Below are positions 44,775-53,178 of a stretch of 64,000 nt of DNA, in pieces (the stretch's first letter is position 1; every line of letters begins with the position of its first letter). This stretch comes from Nocardia albiluteola (GTDB taxonomy: Bacteria; Actinomycetota; Actinomycetes; Mycobacteriales; Mycobacteriaceae): assembly GCF_018860155.1 (NCBI RefSeq), contig NZ_JAHKNI010000002.1, forward strand, positions 224,703-288,702, given 5' to 3'. The notes below the pieces were generated by a model. The model saw nothing but the letters and a program-made list of their open reading frames with translations, did no database searches and was not told the origin of the DNA. Made by a program: the position numbers and the translations under genes.

Positions 44775-46898
44775 TCATTGGTGACCTCCGGTCGCGTCGG
44801 GCCGGTGCAGGTCCAGCCGGGCGAGGGTGGGGGCGGAGGGCCGCGGGGAGCACACGGCGGCGGGGTGCGTCGCGGTTTCCGGGATGCGTCCCGCGACCAG
44901 ATGCACGGTGCGGTCGCACAACGCCGCCATGTCCTCTACATCGTGCGAGATGACGATCAGCGTCAGCCCCGAATCCCGCAGCCGGGCAAGCAGTTCCACC
45001 ACCTCGGCGCGGCCCGCCGGATCCAGCCCGGCCAGTGGTTCGTCGAGCACCACCACCTGCGGGCGGCTCGCCACGATCGCCGCGAGCACCACGCGCTTGG
45101 CCTGGCCACCGGACAGTTCCTCGATCGAGCGAGAGGCCACCGTGCGGTCCAATCCGACCGCGTCCAGCGCCTTTCCGACCGCGGCCGATCCGGTGCCCTG
45201 ACCGCCCCAGTCCTCGATCTCCGTGGCGACGGTCTGGCGCTGCAGCTGCAGGCGCGAATGCTGGAAGGCCAGCGCCACCGCGCCGATCCGCTTGGCGACA
45301 GGCCGCGTGCCCGCGTAATCGCGCAGCTCGCAACGGCCCTCGGTCGGGTCGACGAGTCCGGCCATGATCCAGGCCAGCGTCGACTTGCCGGATCCGTTGC
45401 CGCCCACGATCAGCAGCGCCTCGCCGTGCCGGACGGTCAGGTCGATGCCGTGCAGGGCCGTTGCGGCCCAGGGGGTTCCGCGATTGTAGGTGTGCCGGAC
45501 GCCGGTCAGCTCCAGCAGCGGCTCGCCCATCGGGCGACGGCGCTCGTCGCGTGCCGGCCGCGGCCAGGCGGGCAGCCGGTCCACCTGCCGCCCGCCGGAC
45601 AGATGGATCACCCGGTCCGCCGCGGCCGCGTCGGCCTCGTGATGGGTGACCAGGACCACCGCCATCGGGTGCCGCCTGGGCAGTTCGGACAGCAGCGCGA
45701 CCAGTTCCCGGCGGCCGTCGGGGTCGATCATCGAGGTCGCCTCGTCGGCGATGAGCAGTGCGGGCCGCCGGGCCAGCGCCGCGGCCACGGCCAGACGCTG
45801 CTGCTGGCCACCCGACAGCGTCGCGGTCTCGGTCTTGCCCATGCCGGCGAGCCCGACCTCGCCCAGCATCGATTCGATGTCGACCCGGTCGGCGAGCTCC
45901 GGCGGCAGGCCCCACACCACGTCGTCTGCGACCTGCACGCCGAGGGTCTGGCTCTCGGGCCGCTGCAGCACCAGCGCGGTGCCGCCGAGCATGCCCAGTC
46001 CGGCCGAACCGGGCCGCTCCACCGTGCCGCCCGTGGGCGGGCGCCCGGCAAGCAGCCTGGTCAGCGTGGATTTGCCCGAGCCGTTGTGCCCGACCACCGC
46101 CACGAATTCGCCGACTCGGATGGTGAGATCGATCTCGCGCAGGGCCTCGGTGCGCGCCCCCGGATAGCGGAACGAGGCCCGGTGCAGCGTGACCGGCAGC
46201 GGATCGACGGGCCGCGGGTCCGGCGGGGCGGCCAGCTGATCGCGGCCGGGCAGCCAGGTCAGCCGGTCCAGGACCGAGCCGAGCGCGAACCAGGAGAACA
46301 CCGCCGTCGCGATGACTCCGACGGCCACACCGGCCGCGATGTAGACCCACCACCAGTGCAGGACCAGATCGGTGATCGTCCCGATGGTGTGGCTCACCCC
46401 GTGCAGTTTCGGCTGGCGATCGATGATCTTCTGCACGCCCTCGGAGGTATTGCGGATGGTCCGGAACAGCAGTTCCCGTGCCCTCGAGAACACCAGCAGG
46501 AACCCCACCGATATCACCGACCACGCCAGCCCGGCCAGCACGGACAGCCCCACCACCGCCGGAAGTCCGCCACGCCGCCGCTTGACGATCCCGACGATGC
46601 CGCCGATCGTAGCCATGGACACCGTCGTGAAGGCGGGTAGCAGCCCGGCGACGACGAAGGTGACCAGGCTGGCCGCCACGGTCGCGGTGAACAGCGTCCG
46701 CAGCCGGTACCGATGCGCGAGCAACCCCAGCGGCACGGCCGCGATCAGATTCAGCGCCGCGGCGATCGGAACCACCGTCCCGACCACCACCAACCCGACC
46801 GTCACCCCGGCCAGCACCGCCCCGGTCGCAAGCTCGATCGGCCGCAACGGACCTTCGCCGATGCGCTGGCGGTCGCTGTCTGCTGGTAGAGCGGTCAC
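44775..46898 (-). CDS. ECF transporter fusion: membrane domain plus two ATPase domains
   Basis: 707 residues. Residues about 18-215 form six or so helices (possible substrate-binding S component, DUF2232-like). The first ATPase domain has Walker A VVGHNGSGKST, signature LSGGQQQRL and Walker B LLIADEATSMIDPDG. The second has Walker A IVGGNGSGKST, signature LSGGQAKRVVLA and Walker B VVLDEPLAGLDPAG. Both nucleotide sites look intact. Thus S, A and A' of an ECF importer are in one chain, with EcfT separate. The mycobacterial counterpart is Rv2326c. Start GTG 46898. Confidence 0.92.
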   Translation of the reverse strand: MTALPADSDRQRIGEGPLRPIELATGAVLAGVTVGLVVVGTVVPIAAALNLIAAVPLGLLAHRYRLRTLFTATVAASLVTFVVAGLLPAFTTVSMATIGGIVGIVKRRRGGLPAVVGLSVLAGLAWSVISVGFLLVFSRARELLFRTIRNTSEGVQKIIDRQPKLHGVSHTIGTITDLVLHWWWVYIAAGVAVGVIATAVFSWFALGSVLDRLTWLPGRDQLAAPPDPRPVDPLPVTLHRASFRYPGARTEALREIDLTIRVGEFVAVVGHNGSGKSTLTRLLAGRPPTGGTVERPGSAGLGMLGGTALVLQRPESQTLGVQVADDVVWGLPPELADRVDIESMLGEVGLAGMGKTETATLSGGQQQRLAVAAALARRPALLIADEATSMIDPDGRRELVALLSELPRRHPMAVVLVTHHEADAAAADRVIHLSGGRQVDRLPAWPRPARDERRRPMGEPLLELTGVRHTYNRGTPWAATALHGIDLTVRHGEALLIVGGNGSGKSTLAWIMAGLVDPTEGRCELRDYAGTRPVAKRIGAVALAFQHSRLQLQRQTVATEIEDWGGQGTGSAAVGKALDAVGLDRTVASRSIEELSGGQAKRVVLAAIVASRPQVVVLDEPLAGLDPAGRAEVVELLARLRDSGLTLIVISHDVEDMAALCDRTVHLVAGRIPETATHPAAVCSPRPSAPTLARLDLHRPDATGGHQ

Positions 46899-47018
46899 GC
46901 GTTCAAGTCTGCCAGTTCCGCTCGGGGCGGGTTCGCGGCGAGTGCGCGGGGGCGGATTGGCTATGGGCCTAGTAGGGCTGCAGGGACGACGGCTATGCGG
47001 CAGGCACGGCTTCTGGCG

Positions 47019-47867
47019 TCACAGCACGATCTCGGCCAGGCGGTCGACCTGATCAGGATCTGTGCCGTAGCAGTAGAGCATGACCTCATCGGCGCCGAGA
47101 TCCTCGAATTGCCGGATAGCGGAACGGATCTGGTCTGTCGTGGTGAGCAAGCCGCCGGCCATGTAATCGGCGCGGCCGCTGAACTCGTAATAGTCCAGGA
47201 TGGCGCCGCGGGCCCGGTCGATCAGTGGCTGCGGGCCCACGACCGTGTTCAGCTGGGCAACGATGCGCGGCGATCCGGACCGGCCGTGCTCGCACCAGGA
47301 CTTGCGGGCCAGATCGATGAGATTGCCGGCCCAGGACGGCGCGGCCGCCGCCAGCAGCCCACCACCCCAGCGGCCGACGCGGTCGATGGCGGCGGGCCGG
47401 AAGCCGCCGAACAGCAGTTCGGGACCGCCGGACGTGCGGGGTGCGGGACCGATGGGACCGCAACTATCGCTGAACCGCTCACCTGACCACAGGCGTTGCA
47501 TCACACCGAGCTGCTGATCCAGGCGGCGGCCGCGCTCGTGGATATCGGTACCGCTGGCCTCGTGGTCGTCCTCGCGACCGCCGACACCGAGGCCGAGCAC
47601 AAAACGGCCGCCGGACATCAGATCCAGCGTGGCGGCCTGCTTGGCCAGCAGCGCAGGATCGCGCAGCGGTGCGATCAACACCTCGGTCTGTATCCGGATC
47701 CGGCTGGTGGCGCCGGCGAGCATCGCCAGCGTGACCAGCGGTTCCGGATTGTCGTAAACAAGGCGGTCGAGCAGGCCGAGCGTCGAGAACCCGGTGGCTT
47801 CGGCGCGGCGAGCCCATTCGGGCAGCGCAGTGGGATCGGCAATGGGCAGGCCGAGACCGATATGCAT
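47019..47867 (-). CDS. luciferase-like (LLM class) flavin-dependent oxidoreductase
   Basis: 282-residue TIM-barrel oxidoreductase of the bacterial luciferase-like class, using FMN or F420. It opens MHIGLGLPIADPTALPEWAR and contains GRFVLGLGVGGREDDHEASG and GGPELLFGGFRPAAIDRVGRWGDG-like elements. Function within the class is not assignable. GGAGG 5 bases upstream fixes ATG 47867; an in-frame extension upstream has no initiation signal. It lies 120 bases ahead of the ECF genes on the same strand but is probably unrelated to them. Confidence 0.88.
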   Translation of the reverse strand: MHIGLGLPIADPTALPEWARRAEATGFSTLGLLDRLVYDNPEPLVTLAMLAGATSRIRIQTEVLIAPLRDPALLAKQAATLDLMSGGRFVLGLGVGGREDDHEASGTDIHERGRRLDQQLGVMQRLWSGERFSDSCGPIGPAPRTSGGPELLFGGFRPAAIDRVGRWGGGLLAAAAPSWAGNLIDLARKSWCEHGRSGSPRIVAQLNTVVGPQPLIDRARGAILDYYEFSGRADYMAGGLLTTTDQIRSAIRQFEDLGADEVMLYCYGTDPDQVDRLAEIVL

Positions 47868-48102
47868 GAAATCCTCCGTAGGAGTTGGGCGTGCGTCATC
47901 ACGTCGCCCACCCCACGCCTCCTCAGATGAGGCGGGTCTCCCACTCTGCGACTGTCTTTCCTGGAGAGCACCTATCGGGTTGCGGTCACGGTACGACGTC
48001 CGCGGCGCCGCTCGCAACTCGCCTCGGCCCCACCGCTATCGGCGCGCGCCTTGCACTCATTGGAAGTCATCCAACCCGCCGTGGAATCTATCGGCATATC
48101 AC

Positions 48103-48510
48103 CTAGATATCGAGCGTGCGGTCGGTGATCATGTGATTCAGCTCGTTTACTATCCGCGTTAGATCCGTCAAGGCGTTACGGCAGAATTCGGAGTCCTCTT
48201 GTGTTAGGTGATGGATTGCCTGGGCATCCGTAGCGAGGTGCTGCCTTGCCTTTACTTCGACGATCCTGGACGGCATCAGGACCCAATTTCTCCGGGATGT
48301 GTCGATTGTCCAGTCAATTTTGCGTTCTGTCGATTCGGTCATGCGGCGGAGCTGATCGATGAACATAGTTGGTCGAGGCTCGGTGAAGCGCCAGACGATA
48401 ATCGGTGGTACAGGATTTCCGTCCTTATCCGAGCTGGCCGAATAGCGAAACCACTCTACCTCCCCTACGTGGCGCAGCTGCTCGATGAACGATGACGATT
48501 CGTCGGTCAT
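48103..48510 (-). CDS. orphan hypothetical protein, low-GC
   Basis: 135 residues, no recognisable family. Soluble and mixed-charge (WFRYSASSDKDGNPVPPIIV; RRNWVLMPSRIVEVKARQHL; a C-terminal helical FCRNALTDLTRIVNELNHMI). Base composition is visibly lower in GC than its neighbours, and the third-position preference is weak, which suggests recent acquisition. Start ATG 48510 (MTDESSSFIEQL) follows AAGGCGGTG; a longer frame reaches 48597. Flanking intergenic regions (47868-48102 and 48511-48758) hold nothing else recognisable. Confidence 0.6.
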   Translation of the reverse strand: MTDESSSFIEQLRHVGEVEWFRYSASSDKDGNPVPPIIVWRFTEPRPTMFIDQLRRMTESTERKIDWTIDTSRRNWVLMPSRIVEVKARQHLATDAQAIHHLTQEDSEFCRNALTDLTRIVNELNHMITDRTLDI

Positions 48511-48758
48511 TTTTTCACCGCCTTGATCGTGGCTCCTGGGTTCGGGAACCACCGAGATCGATTGCCCCGCTGCAGAATTACCCCCGTCATCTCCCATGGC
48601 TACTTACGGTATCAGCCAGTCTCGGCGTTGGGCGGAGGACGGCGGCGCTCTCGGAAACAGCCAGAGCCGCGATTGCATCCACGGGTGGCCAGGCAAGACC
48701 AGAGCCGATGACCTGAACGGATTCACCTGTCCGAAAGCCGTTTCCGGTCGCGCGGAAC

Positions 48759-49958
48759 TCAGCCGGCGGATCGGGTCCGGTGGTCTGCTTGCCGGGGGGC
48801 GCTGCGGCAGGCGACGAGGACGGCAAGTACCCCCAGCATGGTTGTGAGGGTCAGTAGTCCCGTATTCATGGTGGCCGCGGTGGCGACGGCGCCGACGAGC
48901 AGCGGCCCGCCCGCGTCGCCGAGTTCGCGTCCGAGTTCGGCGGCACCCATGGTTTGGCCCAGGCGTTCGGGTGGGCTGGTCGCGGCCAGGTGGGCGAAGC
49001 CGAGGGGCGTGATAAGCCCGGTGCCCGTTCCGATCAGCACGGCAGCGAGCATGATGCCCGCGATTCCCGGTAGGAGGGCGGCCACCGCGATTCCTGTCGC
49101 GGCCAAGCCCAACCCGGCCGCCATGCCGGTGCGGTCGCGCAGACGCCCGGCGTCTCGGGCGCGTCCCGCCCGCGGCTGGACCAGTGCCGCCGTGGCGGCG
49201 AGCAGCGAGACGACGACACCGGTCTCGAGGGGGCCCAGTCCGTGCCGGGCCCCGATCGCGGGCAGAAAGCCGACCCCGGCGGCGAGGGCGGCGGTGGCTC
49301 CGGCCAGGGCCGCGGTGGGACGCAGGAACGCTCCGCCGGTGAGCCGGCGGGCCAGATCCAGCACAGTCTGGCGGGTTTTCGGCAACACCTCGACGGTGGG
49401 CACGGCCAGCGCGGCCCACACCGCAACTGCCGCAGCGAGTGCCGCCAGGGCGGTGAACAGCAGTCGGTAGCCGCCGAGGGTGACCAGCAATCCACCGAGC
49501 ACAGGGCCCAGCGCGTAGCCCGCGCCCTTCCACGCGCCATAGCTTCCGAACGTCCGGCCGTGCCCGGTCGCGGGTGTGAGACGGGCGACCAACGCCGAGG
49601 CCGCCGGGGAAAACGCGGCCGCGGCCGCGCCCTGAGCGAAGCGCGCGACCCCGACCAGTCCGGGATTACCCGCCACCACGAACGCCGCGGACGCGAGCGC
49701 GAACGCCACCAGCCCGCCCAGCAGTACCCGGCGCGGGCCGACGCGATCCGCGAGCGCCCCGAAGACCGGTTTGAGCAGCACTTCCGCACCGTCGTAGACC
49801 GCCAGCAGCGCACCCAGTGCGAGCAGGCTCGCGTGTTCGGCCGCGGTGAAACCGGCCAGGCTCGCGGCAATGCTGTGCGCACCGAACGCGGTGACGAATC
49901 CGGCCGCATACAGCGGCAGCAGTCGTGGCCGGCGCGGGCCGGTCTCGGTGGTGGTCAC
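48759..49958 (-). CDS. MFS efflux transporter paired with chrB
   Basis: 399-residue major facilitator protein, 12 predicted helices, with loop 2-3 motif FGALADRVGPRRVLLGG and the efflux-type helix 5 region YGAWKGAGYALGPVLGGLLV. GTG 49958 overlaps the chrB stop as GTGA, so the two are coupled. In this pairing it may export chromate or another toxic anion or metal complex, but substrate evidence is only positional. Confidence 0.88.
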   Translation of the reverse strand: MTTTETGPRRPRLLPLYAAGFVTAFGAHSIAASLAGFTAAEHASLLALGALLAVYDGAEVLLKPVFGALADRVGPRRVLLGGLVAFALASAAFVVAGNPGLVGVARFAQGAAAAAFSPAASALVARLTPATGHGRTFGSYGAWKGAGYALGPVLGGLLVTLGGYRLLFTALAALAAAVAVWAALAVPTVEVLPKTRQTVLDLARRLTGGAFLRPTAALAGATAALAAGVGFLPAIGARHGLGPLETGVVVSLLAATAALVQPRAGRARDAGRLRDRTGMAAGLGLAATGIAVAALLPGIAGIMLAAVLIGTGTGLITPLGFAHLAATSPPERLGQTMGAAELGRELGDAGGPLLVGAVATAATMNTGLLTLTTMLGVLAVLVACRSAPRQADHRTRSAG

Positions 49959-50509
49959 ATCTGGTGCAGGGCCGCGAAGACCCGCTCGGTGTAGTCGGCC
50001 AGCCGCTCGGTGCAGTGCTCGAGCTGCCCGGCGGCCTCGGCGGCGGCGGGAGCGCCGAACACGTCGCGGGCCTTGATGTCGCGGTGCCAGCGGCGTAGTC
50101 GTTCCAGGCTCTGCTCTTCCTCCTCGAGTTCGGCCATGGTGAATTTCGCCTTCGCGATCTCCTTGTCGATCTCGGCGTCGAATCCCGCGCAGTCGGAGAG
50201 GAATTCGCCCCATTCCTCGCTGCGCTCGGCGGTGAACAGCGCCTCGAGACGGGCGGAGTCGGGCTCCTCGCGTCCGGCGGCATCGAGCACCAGGACTTCG
50301 CCCTCGCCGCGGCGCGCCAGCTCGATCACTTTGGTAACGCCCTCGGCGAACACGGGCACGTCCGGCACGACCCACACGCCCTGCCCGATCTGCAGTGCAC
50401 CAACCCGGCGCAGCTCGCGCCACACCGCAACCCGATGCCGCGACGGTTCGGTCGGCACCCGCACCACCAGCACCAGCCAGCGCACACCGGCGCTCCGATT
50501 GTCTGTCAC
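49955..50509 (-). CDS. ChrB N-terminal-domain protein
   Basis: 184-residue protein of the ChrB N-terminal family: WLVLVVRVPTEPSRHRVAVW and GALQIGQGVWVVPD at the N-terminus, then a helical, charged C-terminal half (FTMAELEEEEQSLERLRRW). Full ChrB proteins regulate or assist chromate efflux by ChrA; this one lacks the C-terminal ChrB domain. GTG 50509 has a TACATT hexamer ending 7 bases upstream and a GTAAC dyad beside it, so it may be self-regulated. It lies 78 bases downstream of nmtR on the same strand. Confidence 0.8.
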   Translation of the reverse strand: MTDNRSAGVRWLVLVVRVPTEPSRHRVAVWRELRRVGALQIGQGVWVVPDVPVFAEGVTKVIELARRGEGEVLVLDAAGREEPDSARLEALFTAERSEEWGEFLSDCAGFDAEIDKEIAKAKFTMAELEEEEQSLERLRRWHRDIKARDVFGAPAAAEAAGQLEHCTERLADYTERVFAALHQM

Positions 50510-50519
50510 GGATTGAAAT

Positions 50520-50533
50520 GTAACAGCAGTTAC
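50520..50533 (-). promoter_or_regulatory. dyad and -10 upstream of chrB-like gene
   Basis: GTAAC-N4-GTTAC (50520-50533), overlapping a minus-strand TACATT that ends 7 bases before GTG 50509. A second perfect dyad CTTCTgAGAAG lies beside it at 50533-50543. Likely promoter with operator. Confidence 0.5.
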
Positions 50534-50587
50534 TTCTGAGAAGGTAGCGTTCGGTTCAATATTGGGTGCGATGGCGTGCAGCGGCGC

Positions 50588-50950
50588 TCAGCTTGCGGTT
50601 TCGGGCCGGTCGGACAACCCGAGGCGCAGGTGTTCGCTGTGGTAGACCGCTTCGTCCAGGAGTTGAGCGACGTGGTTGTCGTACAGGCTGTAGACGATGG
50701 AGCGGCCGGCGCGGGTGCCGGTCACCAGGCCCAGGTTGCGCAGCAACCGGAGCTGATGGGAGACCGCGGACTGCTCCATACCGACCGCTTCGGCCAGGTC
50801 GGTGACCGGGCGCGGGCCGTGACGCAGCTCGGTCAGGATCAGCAACCTGCTCGGGGTGGCCAGAGCCTGCAGAGTGGTCGCGACGTGGGCGGCGGATTCG
50901 GCATCCAGCCGCGCGGCGGGGCGGTCGCGGCCCTCGATCCCGTGTCCCAT
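50588..50950 (-). CDS. nmtR: ArsR/SmtB-family Ni/Co-sensing repressor NmtR
   Basis: 120 residues, co-linear with M. tuberculosis NmtR (Rv3744): MGHGIEGR start, TLQALATPSRLLILTELRHG, recognition helix MEQSAVSHQLRLLRNLGLV and YSLYDNHVAQLLDEAVYHSE. Metal ligands at the same numbers are kept: Gly2, His3, Asp91, His93, His104, His107. The two extra C-terminal histidines of the M. tuberculosis protein (109 and 116) are Arg and Pro here. Start ATG 50950 puts His at position 3; a longer frame exists but would bury it. Divergent from the metal ATPase gene, around a TGAA-N6-TTCA operator. Confidence 0.93.
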   Translation of the reverse strand: MGHGIEGRDRPAARLDAESAAHVATTLQALATPSRLLILTELRHGPRPVTDLAEAVGMEQSAVSHQLRLLRNLGLVTGTRAGRSIVYSLYDNHVAQLLDEAVYHSEHLRLGLSDRPETAS

Positions 50951-50958
50951 ACCTGCGC

Positions 50959-50964
50959 AGCCTA
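50959..50964 (-). promoter_or_regulatory. nmtR -10 hexamer
   Basis: TAGGCT on the minus strand, 8 bases before the nmtR ATG; predicts a leaderless or nearly leaderless message. The NmtR operator covers its -35 region. Confidence 0.45.
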
Positions 50965-50977
50965 CCCCCCAGCGGAC

Positions 50978-51001
50978 ACATGAAGACATGTTCATGTCTT
51001 C
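50978..51001. promoter_or_regulatory. NmtR operator
   Basis: ACATGAA-N6-TTCATGT (50978-50997) is a perfect dyad of the ArsR/SmtB type (TGAA-N6-TTCA). GAAGACATG-TT-CATGTCTTC (50982-51001) is an overlapping perfect dyad. The site lies immediately before a TATGGT -10 (51005-51010) for the ATPase and over the -35 region of nmtR, so binding would shut both. Confidence 0.8.
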
Positions 51002-51048
51002 TGTTATGGTGGGTCGAGTCCGTCGAAATGCACATGTGGAGGTGACTC

Positions 51049-53013
51049 GTGGTCGCGCCGACCCTCGCGCCCGATCGCTCGGTCCCGGCTGCCGGACGGG
51101 TACCCGCGCGCCGCACGAAGCTGTTTGCGCTGCCCGAGATTCGTTGGGCGGTACTGGCTTTGGTCTTGTTCACGGTTGGTCTGGCCGCGCAGCTCGCCGG
51201 TGTGCCGCAGGGGATCTGGTGGGCGTTGTATCTGGCCTGTTATGCCGCGGGCGGCTGGGAGCCCGGCCTGGCCGGGCTGCAAGCGCTGCGCGAGAAGACC
51301 CTGGACGTGGATTTGCTGATGGTCGTCGCGGCGATCGGTGCGGCGTCGATCGGGCAGATCACCGACGGTGCGCTGCTGATCGTCATCTTTGCCACCTCCG
51401 GCGCGCTGGAGGCCTTGGCGACCGCCCGTACCGAGGACTCGGTGCGCGGGCTGCTGGACCTGGCCCCGGACACCGCCACCCGCATCGACGCCGTCGGAAA
51501 AGAGACGACGGTGCCCGCGGCCGACCTCGGGGTCGGTGACGAACTCGTAGTGCGCCCGGGTGAACGGATTCCCGCCGACGCCACCGTGATCGGCGGCGGG
51601 AGCGAGGTCGACCAGGCCACCATCACCGGCGAACCGCTGCCGGTGGACAAGGCCCGCGGTGACGAGGTGTTCGCGGGCACGATCAACGGCACCGGCGCGC
51701 TGCGTCTGCGGGTGGACCGCCGCGCCGAAGACTCCGTCGTGGCCCGCATCGCCACCCTGGTCGAGCAGGCCAGCCGGACCAAGGCCCGCACCCAGCTGTT
51801 CATCGAGAAGGTCGAACAGCGCTACTCGGTCGGCATGGTGGCGGTCACCCTGGCCGTGTTCCTCGTGCCGCTGCTGCTGGGCGACCCGCTACAGCGAGCT
51901 CTGCTGCGAGCGATGACATTCATGATCGTCGCCTCTCCCTGCGCGGTCGTCCTCGCGACCATGCCACCGCTGCTGGCGGCGATCGCGAACGCGGGCCGCC
52001 ACGGCGTGCTCGCCAAATCCGCGGTCGTGATGGAACAACTCGGCGCCACCACCCGTATTGCGTTCGACAAGACCGGCACCCTGACCCGTGGCACCCCCGA
52101 ACTCGCCGAAATCCGCACCCTCGACACGCAATTCGACGACGACGAACTGCTGCGGTACGCCGCTGCGGCCGAACACCCCAGCGAGCACCCCCTCGCCGCG
52201 GCGATCGTGCGCGCCGCGCGCGCACGCGGCCTGGATCTGCCCGCTGTCGAGGAGTTCACCGCCCAACCCGGTCGCGGAGTCAGCGCCCTGGTCGGCGACC
52301 GCTTCATCGGTGTGGGATCCCCCGCCACGCTGCTGCCCGCCGCCGACGGCAGCGCCGAGTCCGCCGCGGTGGAGGCGTTGCAGGCGCGTGGCTATACCGC
52401 GGTGATCGTCACCTGCGAGCAGCGTCCGGTCGGTGTCCTGGCGCTCAGCGATCAACTGCGCGGCGAGGCCGCCGCCGCGGTGACCGCCGCCGCCGCGCTC
52501 ACCAGCGCCGGGCCGGTGCTGCTGACCGGCGACAACCCCGCCACCGCCCACCGGCTGGCCGAACAGGTCGGCATCACCGATGTGCGGGCCGGGCTGCTGC
52601 CCGAGGACAAGGTCGGCGCCGTACAGCAACTGCAAGCCGACGGTGCCAAGATCGCGATGGTCGGCGACGGCATCAACGACGCTCCCGCCCTGGCCGTCGC
52701 GCACGCCGGGATCGCGATGGGCGGCGCCGGATCGGACCTAACCCTGCAGACCGCCGACGCGGTCGTGGTCCGCGACGACCTCACCGCCATCCCCACCGTC
52801 ATCAACCTCTCCCGCCGCGCCCGCCGCGTGGTCATGGCCAATCTGATCATCGCCGCGACCTTCATCGGCGTGCTCGTGATCTGGGACCTGGCAGGCACAC
52901 TGCCACTGCCGCTGGGCGTGGCAGGACACGAAGGCTCCACGGTCATCGTCGGCCTCAACGGCCTGCGGCTGCTGCGCGCTGCCGCCTGGCGCCGCGCCGC
53001 TCGCCTCGGTTGA
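51049..53013 (+). CDS. ctpJ: P1B-4-type metal-transporting ATPase (Ni/Co efflux)
   Basis: 654-residue heavy-metal P-type ATPase without an N-terminal metal-binding domain. Motifs: VDQATITGEPLP (actuator TGE), transmembrane metal site SPC (residues 296-298 in IVASPCAVVLATMPP), phosphorylation DKTGTLT (D340), HP in AEHPSEHPLA, GDGINDAPAL and the P1B-4 hallmark HEGST (H627). SPC plus HEGST marks the Co2+/Ni2+/Fe2+ subclass, matching CtpJ/NmtA. GGAGGTGA 3-5 bases upstream supports GTG 51049. Divergent from nmtR, which should repress it until Ni or Co accumulates. Confidence 0.94.
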   Translation: MVAPTLAPDRSVPAAGRVPARRTKLFALPEIRWAVLALVLFTVGLAAQLAGVPQGIWWALYLACYAAGGWEPGLAGLQALREKTLDVDLLMVVAAIGAASIGQITDGALLIVIFATSGALEALATARTEDSVRGLLDLAPDTATRIDAVGKETTVPAADLGVGDELVVRPGERIPADATVIGGGSEVDQATITGEPLPVDKARGDEVFAGTINGTGALRLRVDRRAEDSVVARIATLVEQASRTKARTQLFIEKVEQRYSVGMVAVTLAVFLVPLLLGDPLQRALLRAMTFMIVASPCAVVLATMPPLLAAIANAGRHGVLAKSAVVMEQLGATTRIAFDKTGTLTRGTPELAEIRTLDTQFDDDELLRYAAAAEHPSEHPLAAAIVRAARARGLDLPAVEEFTAQPGRGVSALVGDRFIGVGSPATLLPAADGSAESAAVEALQARGYTAVIVTCEQRPVGVLALSDQLRGEAAAAVTAAAALTSAGPVLLTGDNPATAHRLAEQVGITDVRAGLLPEDKVGAVQQLQADGAKIAMVGDGINDAPALAVAHAGIAMGGAGSDLTLQTADAVVVRDDLTAIPTVINLSRRARRVVMANLIIAATFIGVLVIWDLAGTLPLPLGVAGHEGSTVIVGLNGLRLLRAAAWRRAARLG

Positions 53014-53178
53014 CCAACCGGCACACGCGGCGGCTCGCGAACACCCCACCCCGCGCCCGGCGACCCCGAACCACCTTCTTCGACGCAGTCCCACAACCTT
53101 TTTCGTGCGGAGGCCGCCTGGTGGATTCCGGAGGCACAGTGCGGGAGTAGCCGTCGGCCCGGCTGTGATGGGCCTAGC

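Noticed and set aside
46899..47018. Possible vitamin riboswitch ahead of the ECF genes
   Set aside because: The 120-base gap shows no recognisable cobalamin, TPP or other conserved box, and part of it may belong to the tail of the upstream oxidoreductase transcript.
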